A stretch of 64,000 nucleotides of DNA from Kribbella kalugense (GTDB lineage Bacteria > Actinomycetota > Actinomycetes > Propionibacteriales > Kribbellaceae): the NCBI RefSeq assembly GCF_004365875.1, contig NZ_SODF01000001.1, positions 2,790,001 through 2,854,000 on the forward strand. Direction: 5' to 3'. Each line of letters starts with the position of its first letter. Position 1 is the stretch's first letter. Both the position numbers and the translations under genes were made by a program. Of the stretch, positions 1-8,800 are shown in pieces. The notes under the pieces are model-generated. The model was given only the letters and a program-made list of their open reading frames with translations. It did no database searches and was not told the origin of the DNA.

Positions 1-92
1 TCACGGATTTCGGCCTTGATCGACCGGGGGAGGTATCCGGCGGCCCGGAGGTCACCAGCCTTACGGGGAAGTTCAGCAGGTGCACTAGTCAC
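1..92 (-). CDS. Partial magnesium-chelatase-like AAA+ ATPase (N-terminus only)
   Basis: A leftward frame opens with GTG at 92 and stays open to the window edge, giving 30 residues. These include LRAAGYLPRSIKAEIR, which resembles from memory the N-terminus of actinobacterial magnesium-chelatase/MoxR-type AAA+ proteins (typically LxxLRASG then RSVKxELRxNLL). A TAACGT hexamer ends 7 bases before the GTG, so the message could be leaderless. Only the first residues are visible; no Walker motif lies in the window. Assignment rests on the short N-terminal match and is tentative. Confidence 0.5.
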   Translation of the reverse strand, partial: MTSAPAELPRKAGDLRAAGYLPRSIKAEIR

Positions 93-136
93 CCTGAAGA
101 CGTTAGCTCGGTCACGCCAGCAACGCCCGCGGTATT

Positions 137-1414
137 TCAGACCCTGGGCGTGACCCGGCCCGAAGCGAACAGGTGGGTCGGGGTGAAGGCCAGCGGGGTC
201 CAGGGGTGATCTGGGGAGTACCGGGCAACGAAATGGTCCCCGTCGAGCGGCTCGGTCGGCAACAGCTCGTACTCGTGCACTTCCTCTTCCGCGAACGCCA
301 ACCGGTCCCCCGTGGCCTGCTCGATCAACACCAGTCCGTCATCACGCCGGACCACGTCGAAACGCACGCTGGCACGCTCGTACCGTCCGATATTGCGGTC
401 GTCGACCGGGCCGTCGGCAGGCTGCGGATCGGCCGGGTGACCAACGCCGACGTACTGCTGGAACACTTCCGTCGCCAGCGGCTCGAACAGCCTGGTCCCG
501 TTGCCGGAATTCGTCAGCAGGCACATGATCAGGCCGGCCTCCGGATCGATCCGCAGGAACGCCGTTTGCGAGATCGTCGAGCCGTCGTGACCGAAGATCC
601 GGCGGCCGTCCCAGTCGTAGATCCGCCAGGTCAGGCCGAGGTCGACGAAGCCGCCGATCCCCGCGGCGAACGGCACCTGCGGCTCCTGCATCGCGGCGTA
701 CCGCTCGTCGGTCAGGTGCAGCTTGGCGAACTCGAGCAGGTCGGCAGCACTCGCCGTGATCAGACCCGCCGGACCGATACTGCGAGGCAGCTGCCAGGTC
801 CCGACCGGGGTGCTGCCCTCAGCCGTGTGCCCGCGGGCGGCGCGATACAGGATCGCCTCCTCCGGCAGCGTGACCGTGTGGGTCAGGCCGAGTGGTCCGA
901 CCAGCCGGGCGCGCAGCGACTCGTCCCAGGTCCGTCCGTCCAGGACCTCGATGATCCGGCCGAGGACGACGAATCCAGCGTTGCAATAGGAGTACGCGGT
1001 ACCTGGTTCGAAGAGCTGGTCGACGTCGGCGAGCAGCGCGACGTACCGCTCCAGGCAGTCGTCGCCGCGGCCGGTGTCGGTGAACAGATCACCGTCGATG
1101 CCGCTGGTGTGGGTGAGCAGGTGACGGACCGTGATCCGTGGGTCAATGGGGGCCTCGGGCAACAGTTTGACCGCCGGGTCGTCCAGCCGCAGCCGGTCCT
1201 CGGCCGCGAGCTGGACGATCACCGACGCGGTCCACGGCTTGCTGACCGAACCGATCTGGAGGACCGAGTCCTCGGTGGTCTCGACCCCGGTCGCGCTGTT
1301 CAGTACGCCGTACGGCGTGATTGTCGTCTCGCCGGCGGACCAGATGCCGAGCACCGCGCCCGGAACCTCAGCCGCCACCGCCAACTCGTTCAACCGCGCA
1401 GACCAGTCAGGCAT
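137..1414 (-). CDS. Serine hydrolase of the beta-lactamase/DD-peptidase (class C-like) family
   Basis: The 425-residue protein has the fold signature of penicillin-recognising serine hydrolases. SVSK (S56, K59) is the nucleophile/base pair, YCN (Y143, N145) is the second motif, and HDG near residue 277 replaces the KTG box. Members include esterases, D-aminopeptidases and DD-peptidases, so the substrate cannot be told. No signal peptide is evident, which suggests a cytoplasmic enzyme. The ATG at 1414 is preferred over an in-frame TTG at 1423. The gene follows the Clp_N/HTH gene by about 10 bases and is probably cotranscribed with it. Confidence 0.85.
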   Translation of the reverse strand: MPDWSARLNELAVAAEVPGAVLGIWSAGETTITPYGVLNSATGVETTEDSVLQIGSVSKPWTASVIVQLAAEDRLRLDDPAVKLLPEAPIDPRITVRHLLTHTSGIDGDLFTDTGRGDDCLERYVALLADVDQLFEPGTAYSYCNAGFVVLGRIIEVLDGRTWDESLRARLVGPLGLTHTVTLPEEAILYRAARGHTAEGSTPVGTWQLPRSIGPAGLITASAADLLEFAKLHLTDERYAAMQEPQVPFAAGIGGFVDLGLTWRIYDWDGRRIFGHDGSTISQTAFLRIDPEAGLIMCLLTNSGNGTRLFEPLATEVFQQYVGVGHPADPQPADGPVDDRNIGRYERASVRFDVVRRDDGLVLIEQATGDRLAFAEEEVHEYELLPTEPLDGDHFVARYSPDHPWTPLAFTPTHLFASGRVTPRV

Positions 1415-1424
1415 GCGGCCCAAC

Positions 1425-2141
1425 TTACTTGGTGAACCCTTCCAGTGCCGCGCGAATATCGGTCCACGCAGCCGACTCCTCGAGGCCCTGTTCGAGCAGG
1501 ATCTTCGTCGCGATGCCAGCCTGGTCGCGGTAGAACGCGAGCAGGAGATGCTCGGTGCCGACGTAGTTGTGGCCGAGTGTCACCGCCTCGCCGACGGCGC
1601 CTTGCAGGACGTGCGCCGCACGCCGGGTGTACGGCGGGTTGTCGCCGTCGAGGGTCTTCGGCTTGTCCGACGGCTCGGCGGCCGGACTCTGCACGTCGAC
1701 GGCCTGGAGGACGGATTCGTTGGTGATGCCGTGCTTGACCAGGACCTTGGCCGCGATCCCCTCCGGCTGGTTGTACATCCCGAGCAACAGGTGTTCGGTG
1801 CCGACGAAGTCGTGGTTCCGCTCGCGGGCGATGTCGGCCGCGGCCTGTACTACGGCGCGCGCCCGCTGGGTGTACCGCTCGAACGCCGGCCTGCTGGTCC
1901 ACGAGTCGGCGAAGCGCTTGTGGGCGGCCTGTTTGGTGACGCCGAGGACGGCGCTGATCTCGACCCAGGACTTGCCGGCGCCGCGGGCGCGGTCGACGAA
2001 GAACCCGAGGGCGGCGTCGCTGGTGGTGGTCAGTTCGCTGATCGTCACCGCCGCAGTCGCGAGCTGCTCGAGCTCGTCGTCGCTGCCGGCGTCGGTCTTG
2101 ATGGTGCTGATGAGCTGCTGCAGATCAGGTCCAGGAGTCAT
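1425..2141 (-). CDS. Clp N-terminal-repeat protein with N-terminal helix-turn-helix
   Basis: The 238-residue protein has an HTH-like segment at about 55-77 (SWVEISAVLGVTKQAAHKRF), then two Clp_N-type repeats marked by GTEHLLLGMY (114) and GTEHLLLAFY (195). Clp_N repeats in ClpA/ClpC bind adaptors and substrates; here there is no AAA+ ATPase module, so the protein cannot be an unfoldase. A DNA-binding or adaptor role, perhaps a regulator of Clp proteolysis or its genes, is inferred. Two palindromes fill the whole gap upstream of its start codon and suggest autoregulation. The serine hydrolase lies immediately downstream. Confidence 0.85.
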   Translation of the reverse strand: MTPGPDLQQLISTIKTDAGSDDELEQLATAAVTISELTTTSDAALGFFVDRARGAGKSWVEISAVLGVTKQAAHKRFADSWTSRPAFERYTQRARAVVQAAADIARERNHDFVGTEHLLLGMYNQPEGIAAKVLVKHGITNESVLQAVDVQSPAAEPSDKPKTLDGDNPPYTRRAAHVLQGAVGEAVTLGHNYVGTEHLLLAFYRDQAGIATKILLEQGLEESAAWTDIRAALEGFTK

Positions 2142-2142
2142 G

Positions 2143-2189
2143 CGTCAACCCTAGGTTGACGATCATCGCGCGTCAACCCTGGGTTGACG
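2143..2189 (-). promoter_or_regulatory. Twin palindromic operators upstream of the Clp_N/HTH gene
   Basis: Two 19-bp palindromes, CGTCAACCCTAGGTTGACG (2143-2161) and CGTCAACCCTGGGTTGACG (2171-2189), differ at one central base. Their centres are 28 bp apart. Together they occupy nearly the entire 48-bp gap between the kinase stop at 2190 and the Clp_N/HTH start at 2141. There is no room for an ordinary Shine-Dalgarno plus promoter outside them. They are the obvious candidate target for the HTH protein encoded next to them. Confidence 0.75.
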
Positions 2190-3377
2190 TCAGCAGTGAT
2201 GGCGGACGAAGTCGGTCAACGACCAGCCGGTGCGGCCGTCGGGCAGGCGAACGTGAACCCAGGTGTCGCCGTCTCGCGGGGAGATCGGAGTCAGATGGTC
2301 GCCCCGATACACGGTCGCCACCACCGTCCTGCTGCGCGGCGAGTCCCGGACGGTCGCATCCTGCGCGCAAACGGTCAGCTGATCGGCCGACCCTCGCCCT
2401 TGGGCGAGAGCAGTCGCCCCGACGGCAGCCAAAACCACCACAGGTACGGCGATTGCGGTCGCGAGGACGATCCTTCGCCGGGACGTTCCCCTTACCGGGG
2501 CTCCACTTTTGGCAACCCTCAGCGCAACGGCAAACTCGGCCGCAGTGGGGTACCGGTCGGTGGGTTCCTTGGCCATCGCCTTGCGGACCACCTCGTCGTA
2601 TGCGGACGAAACGCCGTACGAGCTGGGCGTCGGCGGTGGGAGCATGGCGACGGCGTAGGCGAGCTCGGGCAGCGTGCGACGTTCGTACGGGCGTCTGCCG
2701 GCGAGGAGACTGAACAGGGTGCCACCGAGGGCGTAGACGTCGGTGGCCGGTGAGACCGGATCGCCGCGCCACTGCTCAGGGGCCATGTAGGCGACCGTGC
2801 CGGCCATAGCGCCGAGGGAGGGACCTGGCGCCGATCCGCTGTGCAGCCAGGCGGCTTCGCCGGTGAGGTCCAGACCGGTGGTCGACTCGACGCTGGCGAG
2901 CTGCCGGGCGACGCCGAAGTCGGCGACCATCGGGCGCTCATTGTCGAGGATGATGTTGGCCGGCTTGAGATCCCGATGGATGACTCCGGCTTTATGCATC
3001 GCTTCGACCGCGTCCGCCACCTCGGCCATCAACGCGACGGCCTGCTCGACGTCCAGCGGGCCTTCATCGTCCAACCGGCGTTGAAGATCCGGGCCGGTCA
3101 GGCGGTCCATCACCAGCCACGCCTGATCGCGTTCGCCACCTACTTCGTGGACGCGTACGACGCCCGGATGCACGACGGCCGCGGCCAGCCGGGCCTCGCG
3201 GCGCAAGCGATCGCGGTACTGCGGGTCGACCAACTCGGGATGCATCACCTTGATCGCGACCGCGCTGCCGTCGGCCAGCCGGTTCGCCGCGTAGACGACA
3301 CCTGTCGCACCTGCACCCAGCGGCTCCGCCAGGCGGTAGCCAGGTACCTCGATCACGGCTCGCACACTAACTGGCAC
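2190..3377 (-). CDS. Membrane Ser/Thr protein kinase with small SH3-like ectodomain
   Basis: The 395-residue protein is a Hanks-type kinase with all catalytic elements: P-loop GAGATG (21-26), Lys43 in VAIKV, HRDLKPAN with Asp136, DFG with Asp153 and APE at 199-201. The DFG-APE span is about 46 residues, roughly 20 more than in PknB-like kinases. One membrane segment at 303-325 leads to an extracytoplasmic tail of about 70 residues with TVCAQD (336-341) and a C-terminal Cys395. This tail resembles the secreted protein encoded at 4304-4588. The GTG at 3377 has GGAAG upstream and overlaps the HTH gene by 11 bases; GTGs at 3365 and 3356 are alternatives. Confidence 0.9.
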   Translation of the reverse strand: MPVSVRAVIEVPGYRLAEPLGAGATGVVYAANRLADGSAVAIKVMHPELVDPQYRDRLRREARLAAAVVHPGVVRVHEVGGERDQAWLVMDRLTGPDLQRRLDDEGPLDVEQAVALMAEVADAVEAMHKAGVIHRDLKPANIILDNERPMVADFGVARQLASVESTTGLDLTGEAAWLHSGSAPGPSLGAMAGTVAYMAPEQWRGDPVSPATDVYALGGTLFSLLAGRRPYERRTLPELAYAVAMLPPPTPSSYGVSSAYDEVVRKAMAKEPTDRYPTAAEFAVALRVAKSGAPVRGTSRRRIVLATAIAVPVVVLAAVGATALAQGRGSADQLTVCAQDATVRDSPRSRTVVATVYRGDHLTPISPRDGDTWVHVRLPDGRTGWSLTDFVRHHC

Positions 3378-3894
3378 TGTCCGCTTCCGGAAGGGAATCT
3401 GCTGCCAGCTCCACCAAGGATTCGAGGTGTGCCACCTCGGCCAGCACCTTGCGCCGGAAGCGCTGCAGATTGCCGGGGTCGTCGCCGGTCGCTCGCAGCG
3501 GGGACAACAGTTGCCTCACTGCTCGGCCGAGTTGGTCGTCGGCCGCGTCGTCGGCCACCGGCAGCAGCTCGCGCGCCTCGGCGAGGGCCTGGCTCAACAG
3601 CTTGAGCCGGATGGGTTCCTCCAGCAGCAGGGCGGCGACCCGGAGCATCCGCCGACCCGCCTTGAGTGCGAACTCGGAGCTCATCGGCTGCGCCGGTGCG
3701 TCCCGCTGCTCACGGACCGCGTCGATCCAGGGCTCAATCGTCGTACCGCGCCAGATCGGTCCGGACGACAGCTCCCCGTCGGGCTCCGGAATGCCGTGAC
3801 TGCGCCGCCGGCGCCAGGCCGTGACCAACTGCCGGTTCAGGCCGAGCGCCTCGGCGATCTCGGCGATCCCGTAGAAGGCCTTGCGTGCACTCAC
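3367..3894 (-). CDS. Putative HTH DNA-binding protein in the kinase operon
   Basis: About 175 residues from GTG 3894. The N-terminus (FYGIAEIAEALGLNRQLVTAWRRRR) looks like an excisionase/MerR-type helix-turn-helix, followed by a WRGTTIEPWID segment typical of small HTH proteins that read a DNA half-site. The remainder is helical and Leu/Ala-rich, possibly for dimerisation. Its stop overlaps the kinase start, so the two are coupled and it is a plausible kinase substrate or partner. It is divergent from the secreted-protein triad across a repeat-rich promoter region. An upstream ATG at 3930 is an alternative start. Confidence 0.7.
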   Translation of the reverse strand: MSARKAFYGIAEIAEALGLNRQLVTAWRRRRSHGIPEPDGELSSGPIWRGTTIEPWIDAVREQRDAPAQPMSSEFALKAGRRMLRVAALLLEEPIRLKLLSQALAEARELLPVADDAADDQLGRAVRQLLSPLRATGDDPGNLQRFRRKVLAEVAHLESLVELAADSLPEADSAS

Positions 3895-3911
3895 CCGGTC
3901 AGCGTAACCAC

Positions 3912-3989
3912 TGATGACACCTCTTGCCATCTCTGACGACACGTCTTAACGTCATCACAGATGACAATTCGATGGAGGTTCTGATGACA
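3912..3989. promoter_or_regulatory. Cluster of TGATGACA-type repeats in the divergent promoter region
   Basis: TGATGACA occurs at 3912-3919 and 3982-3989, TGACGACA at 3934-3941, CGTCATCA (inverted) at 3950-3957 and GATGACA at 3960-3966. The pair GTCATC-ACA-GATGAC (3951-3965) is a perfect palindrome. The last copy overlaps the start codon at 3984. The cluster lies between the HTH/kinase operon and the secreted-protein operon, so it could be an operator for the HTH protein. No mapped promoter is available. Confidence 0.5.
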
Positions 3990-4304
3990 CGGAAACCCGC
4001 CCTCCTCCTGACCGTGGTCGCCGTCACCGGCGCCGCGCTCACGGCCGGCAGTCCGGCCGCCAACGCCGTCGTACCGCCTGAACACGCAATCATCGTGTGC
4101 GACTCGGCGACCATGTACGAGAACTACGACTTCTCGATTCCCGGCCCGGTCCACGTGCTGCGCACGCTGGGCTACGGCGACAAGGTCGGCCACACCCGAG
4201 GCGCGCACCCGGTCTACAACGGCTGGGCGTCGATCCAGGACTTCGGCCCGAACGACTGGGGCTACGTCCGGATCGAGTGCCTCGGCGGTTGGGGGTCCTG
4301 GTGA
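3984..4304 (+). CDS. Small secreted protein with SH3-like features (triad gene 1)
   Basis: 106 residues. A Sec signal peptide (MTRKPALLL... ending in PAANA) would leave a mature domain of about 78 residues. That domain begins near HAIIVCDSATMYEN, ends with RIECLGG, and contains a Cys pair that could form a disulfide. The layout matches bacterial SH3-type domains, but sequence similarity is weak. GGAGG at 3974-3978 fixes the ATG at 3984. Its TGA overlaps the next ATG (TGATG), so the three secreted genes are translationally coupled. Function unknown. Confidence 0.8.
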   Translation: MTRKPALLLTVVAVTGAALTAGSPAANAVVPPEHAIIVCDSATMYENYDFSIPGPVHVLRTLGYGDKVGHTRGAHPVYNGWASIQDFGPNDWGYVRIECLGGWGSW

Positions 4305-4588
4305 TGAGCCGACTGCTGCGCACCACCGCTCTGGCCGGCGCCCTGCTGGTCGGCGGCGCCGTCCTCACCGCCGCCCCGGCCAACGCCGCGAACGGTCGCG
4401 TCGGCGTCCGCGAGACCGTCTGCGCCCAGGACCTCGAGCTCCGCACCGAACCGCTCGGCGCCCGGATGGGCACCCTGCACAAGCCGCAGACCTTCCTGGT
4501 CAAGCAGGTCTCGGGCAGCTGGGTCTACGGATTCGCGTACGGCGACATCAACCACGACGGCTGGGTCCAGGACGGGTGGTTCTGCTGA
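4304..4588 (+). CDS. Small secreted SH3-like protein resembling the kinase ectodomain (triad gene 2)
   Basis: 94 residues: a signal peptide ending in PANA, then a 65-residue mature domain. TVCAQD, then R and P a few residues on, then a final DGWFC, repeats the pattern of the Ser/Thr kinase ectodomain (TVCAQD, R, P, ... terminal HHC). Both have Cys near the start and at the extreme C-terminus. This suggests a common SH3b-like fold. Start and stop codons overlap both neighbours, so the genes act together. Possible ligand, competitor or cell-wall sensor for the kinase; that role is inference. Confidence 0.8.
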   Translation: MSRLLRTTALAGALLVGGAVLTAAPANAANGRVGVRETVCAQDLELRTEPLGARMGTLHKPQTFLVKQVSGSWVYGFAYGDINHDGWVQDGWFC

Positions 4589-5265
4589 TGCGGCGTCTCC
4601 TTGCGATCGCGGCAGCCGCTGTTGTGCTGTGTGGTTTCAGCGCCCCGGCTCACGCCGTCAACCAGTACACGACGATCGGGAACGTGCCGAAGCCGGCGGC
4701 GTGCAACAACAGCGGGATCATGCCGGCCGGAGGCTGGCTTGCCAACAAGTCCTGCGGCTACGTCATGGGTACGGCGATTGCCGGGACGCAGTTCGATGTC
4801 CACACGACGACCGCGAACAACTTCCATTTCGGTCGGTGGCGTGCCGGGGACGGGTCGAACTTCTGCGCCTTCCTGGTCCCGGGTGCGCTGGATACGTCGC
4901 ACTCGACGTCGGTCGCGTCCAGTTGCAGCGACGACACGAGTGAGCGGCTGTCCCATCGCCGTACGTTCGGTCGCGACTTCGACGCGGCGCCACACACGGG
5001 CAACGGCGCGATCATCGTGCCGATCAACCCGTCCGCGTGCACGGGCTATTACAACTACTTCGTCGACAGCAACTACGCCTCCGGGAGCCTGCACGACCCG
5101 GTCGGCTTCGCACTGCCCGCCGCCGGCGGCTACCGCTACGCCACCAACGATCTTGGCGCGGCCATGATCCGAGTGGACGCCCTCGGCCAGACGATCTGGC
5201 TCTTCGTTGCCCGGAGCTGTATTGCCGCCCAACTCCCTAGCGGACTGAACAACGAGAACGACTGA
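4588..5265 (+). CDS. Secreted Cys-containing protein of unknown function (triad gene 3)
   Basis: 225 residues. Signal peptide MRRLLAIAAAAVVLCGF...APAHA, then a mature domain of about 200 residues with six cysteines, suggesting disulfides outside the cell. Near the C-terminus, AAMIRVDALGQTIWLFVARSC looks beta-rich. I recognise no catalytic motif. The start overlaps the previous stop (TGATG). An inverted-repeat element starts at its stop codon and may end the transcript. Confidence 0.8.
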   Translation: MRRLLAIAAAAVVLCGFSAPAHAVNQYTTIGNVPKPAACNNSGIMPAGGWLANKSCGYVMGTAIAGTQFDVHTTTANNFHFGRWRAGDGSNFCAFLVPGALDTSHSTSVASSCSDDTSERLSHRRTFGRDFDAAPHTGNGAIIVPINPSACTGYYNYFVDSNYASGSLHDPVGFALPAAGGYRYATNDLGAAMIRVDALGQTIWLFVARSCIAAQLPSGLNNEND

Positions 5266-5381
5266 GATTGCGTACCGACGAACGGGTAGTAGTCGCCCCC
5301 GAGAACCCGCCGCAGGCGGGCGATCGGGCCGGAATGCCGACCACTACCCGTTCTTCGGTACGGTTTGGCCCGTGCAATCTC
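5264..5381. repeat. 118-bp imperfect inverted-repeat element
   Basis: Nested arms: GAGATTGC (5264-5271) pairs with GCAATCTC (5374-5381), and 5272-5295 pairs with 5338-5361 (22 of 24 positions complementary). A central hairpin CCCGCC-GCA-GGCGGG lies at 5306-5320. The left end covers the stop codon of the secreted protein and the right end covers the GTG start of the mug-like gene at 5372. It could be a terminator, a regulatory RNA fold or a small mobile repeat (MITE/REP-like). No U-run follows it. Confidence 0.8.
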
Positions 5382-5872
5382 TGCCCGATGTGATCAGGCC
5401 CGGCCTGCGGGTGCTCTTCTGCGGGATCAACCCCGGATTGATGTCGGCGCAGACCGGACACCATTTCGCCCGGCCGGGGAATCGGTTCTGGCCGGCGCTT
5501 CATCTCAGCGGGTTCACCCCACGCCAGCTCAAGCCCGCCGAGCAGGAGGAGTTGCTCAGCTACCGGCTCGGGATCACCAACGTGGTCAGCCGCCCGTCGG
5601 CGCAGGCGGCCGAGCTGACCAAGGCCGAGCTCGTGTCCGGCGGCGAGCAGCTCGTGGCGAAGGTGCTCACGGCGCAGCCGGAGTGGCTCGCCGTCCTCGG
5701 AGTCACGGCGTACCGCGACGCCTTCGGAGAGCGCAAGGCGGCCATCGGCAAGCAGGACCGCACGATCGGCGCCACCCGCGTCTGGGTGCTACCGAACCCG
5801 AGCGGCCTGAACGCTCACTACACGTTGCCGAAGCTCGCCGATGCGTTCGGGGAGCTCGAGCGGGTCAGTTGA
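5372..5872 (+). CDS. mug: G/U (G/T) mismatch-specific DNA glycosylase
   Basis: 166 residues, the usual size of Mug/TDG-family glycosylases. The motif GINPGLMSA near residue 19 is the uracil-binding loop with catalytic Asn, and NPSGLNAHY near residue 139 is the intercalating loop of this family. The enzyme removes uracil or thymine analogues mispaired with G, starting base-excision repair in the cytoplasm. The GTG start lies inside the right arm of the inverted-repeat element, which may affect initiation. The next gene begins 25 bases downstream. Confidence 0.9.
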   Translation: MQSLPDVIRPGLRVLFCGINPGLMSAQTGHHFARPGNRFWPALHLSGFTPRQLKPAEQEELLSYRLGITNVVSRPSAQAAELTKAELVSGGEQLVAKVLTAQPEWLAVLGVTAYRDAFGERKAAIGKQDRTIGATRVWVLPNPSGLNAHYTLPKLADAFGELERVS

Positions 5873-5896
5873 CCGGAAGTTCGGCAGGATGGGGTC

Positions 5897-8800
5897 ATGC
5901 GAGCCTCGGATCTGCTGCGGTCGATCGACCATCTCCCGTACGGCGAACGTCTCCGGACTGTCGCGCTCGAGGGGCAGCGGTTGCGTGGGACCGCTGAACT
6001 GACCGAGCTGCTCGGCGAGCTGAGCCGCGGTACCGCGTTCGAACGGACCCTCGGTCTGACCCTTGCCCAGGTGACGGGCGAGGTCGCGTACGTGACGCAC
6101 CTCCTGCGCGATCCCATGCCGTCGGTCCAGCATCGCGCGCTCGCAACGGTCCGTGGAGGCGTCCCGGTCTCCGACGACGAGCTCAGAATCCTGTACGACG
6201 ATGCACCGGCAGCGCTGCGCACGAAGCTCCTGCAGGTCATCCGCAAGAACGGGCGGTCCCTGCTCGCCGCGCGCCTGATCGACGAACATCGCGAACGCTG
6301 GGGCGACCGCGCCGCAGCCAGCCTCCTGAACACCACCGACGATCAGACGGTCGAGCGACTCCTTCCCGAGCTGGCCTACTGCCTCGGCAGCGGTGAGTGG
6401 CGCCGCCTCGGCACCCAGCACCCCAAGATCGTCCTCGCCTACGCGAGCACCACGCTGCCGACCGGCCCGGACAAGGACGAGTGGTGGCAAGGTCCGGCGT
6501 ACGGCGTCGTCGGCGTGCTGGACCACGATCCGGAGCAGGCCGCCGACCTGCTCACCACAGCACTCCCGCCCGATCAGTTGCCGATGGCAATCGTCTCGAT
6601 CCTGGGCCGACTGGTCGACGCCGATCCGGAAGGTGTGCTGGCGATCCTGCTCACCCCCGAACGTGCGCCGGCACTCCGCACCGCACTCACGCCCGCGGTC
6701 CGCCGTCGACTGCACCGCTACTCCGACGACGACCTGATCGGGCTCGGCCGACTGCTGTGGCCGGATCTGACCCAGTTGCTCGAGGACCTTCCGCCGTCCC
6801 GCCGCGCGACCATCTTCACCGCCGTCACCAGCAGCGTCGACCTGAGTCAAACCCTTCTCTCTACCGAACTGCTCGCCGTACTCCCCCGTGAGCTCCGCTT
6901 CACCCAAGCTCGTCGCATGCTCGCGCTGGCAGCGATCGCAGACGATCACCACCAGCGCTGTCGGACCGCCGCGTTCCTGCCCTTCGACGAGGCGTTCGCG
7001 CTGCTCGAGCCGGAGGTCCGTCGGCCGGATGCCGACGATCGCGCGATGGTCTATCGGGCCGTCGTTGACGCGGCAGGCCACTCCCGGGAGGCCGCGGCGA
7101 TCGAGAGCGCGCTGTCCTGGGCGACGCGGGTCCGGAATGATCGTGACACCGTTCGTCAAGGGGTCGTGCGAGCAGTCAGGGAGCTCCCGCCCTCGACGCT
7201 GACCAACCGATTGGTCGGTTCACTGCAGACCCTGCTGACCGACGCTCTGGAGGCGCGCGACACGTCCTGGTACACCCGGTCGGCGCTGACCAAGATCGCC
7301 GAAACCGCCGTACGCGAAGGTGCACTGCGCAGCGAGTCCGAGCTGCTCGAGTGGGGCCTGCAGGCGCATGGCCGACTGACCGAGAACCAGGGCACGATCC
7401 AGCTGTACGGCGTGATCGACGGTCTGCCTCGCGGTCAGGAGGCCGCGGTGTACGACGTACTGCGGAGGTACGTCGACGACGCGGTGGCGCGACGGGAGTT
7501 CCGGCTGCCGTTCGCGATCGCCCGTGCCTTCGACAAGCGCGGCTGGCCGAACGAGCACCTGCAGGCCGCACTCGAGCAAGGCGTGTGGTCGAACCAGGAG
7601 TACACCGTCGGCGAGGCCACCGAGTTGTGGCTCTGGCCGACCGCGACCAGGTCCGAGCGGACCCAGCGGATTATCAAGCGCGACGTCGGCATGGCCCGAT
7701 GGGATCCGGTATGGCAGGCCGTCACCGAGCTGCGGACCGACCTCCTCGACGCCGTACTCGCGAAGCCCGACCGGATCCGCCGGTTCGATCGCAACCACCC
7801 GGCCTGGCAGGTGTCCGACCGAGCGGTACGCCGCTGGCTCTCCCGCCAGCAGACCCGGTACGCCGAACTTGTCGCGCGTGCTGCTGGTGATGCACGGATG
7901 CCGGACTGGGCTCGGGCCAACGCGGTGTCGATGCTCGGGCGCGTGCCGGGGGCCGGACGTGCGGTGCTCGAACCGTTCCTGCAGCACGAGTCCGTGCTGT
8001 TGCAGGAGGCGGCGTTGGGTGCGCTGGCGTGGACCGATGTGCCGCAGGAGGCGTTGCCGGTGCTGCTGTCGCATGCGGGTGACGATCGGGCTCGGGTGGC
8101 TATCTATGCGGCGACTCGGGCGGCTCGGTTCGTCCGGCCGAGTGTGTTGCCTGGGCTGCTGCATCCCGTTCTGGTTGGTGACGGTGTGAAGGTGACTTCC
8201 CGCAAGGAGGCTGCGCGGCTGCTCGGGGAACTTCGTGCGCCCGGTGCGAGCGAAGTACTGGCCGATGCTTGGGCTTCAGCCCATCGGGATGTGAAGGCGG
8301 CGATCGCGAGCTCGGCTTCGCAGTATTTGTTGCATGAACCGGCTAGTTGGGCGTTGTTGCAGGAGGCTGTGCACGACAGTGCGGCTACGGCGACGGTGCT
8401 GACTCAGCGTGCGGCGTACGGGATGGCGTTCAAGTACCGGTCGCGTTATGCGGATCTGCTGGTCGCGATCACCAACCGGCCTGAGCCTGAGGTCGTCCAG
8501 GTCGCCTTGCGGTCGCTGCCTCGGTGGGCTCGGTGGAATCCTTCGGTGGCGCCGGTGTGTGCTGGGTTCATCACCGATCTGACCGCGCGTACGACTTGGA
8601 ACGATGCGACGACTGCTTTGGTTGCGATCGTTGCGAGTGATCCGCGGCTTGGTCTGGCCGATCTGGTGTCGGCTGTGCGATTGCTGCTCAGGTTGGAGAG
8701 CGATCCGCGGTTGCCGAACGGGACTGCCGACCGCGATCATCCTGCGCGGCAGCGTCTCGTCACCCTTGTGACGCGGCTGACCAAGGCGTTCAGCGCGAAG

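Noticed and set aside
173-1435. Long open frame on the plus strand opposite the serine hydrolase
   Set aside because: Its translation is Arg/Gly/Val-rich with no recognisable motif and is explained by the high-GC antisense of a gene with intact catalytic motifs.
3984-5265. Bacteriocin or lanthipeptide cluster from small secreted coupled genes
   Set aside because: The proteins are 94-225 residues with Sec signals and no modifying enzymes or leader-peptide motifs nearby.
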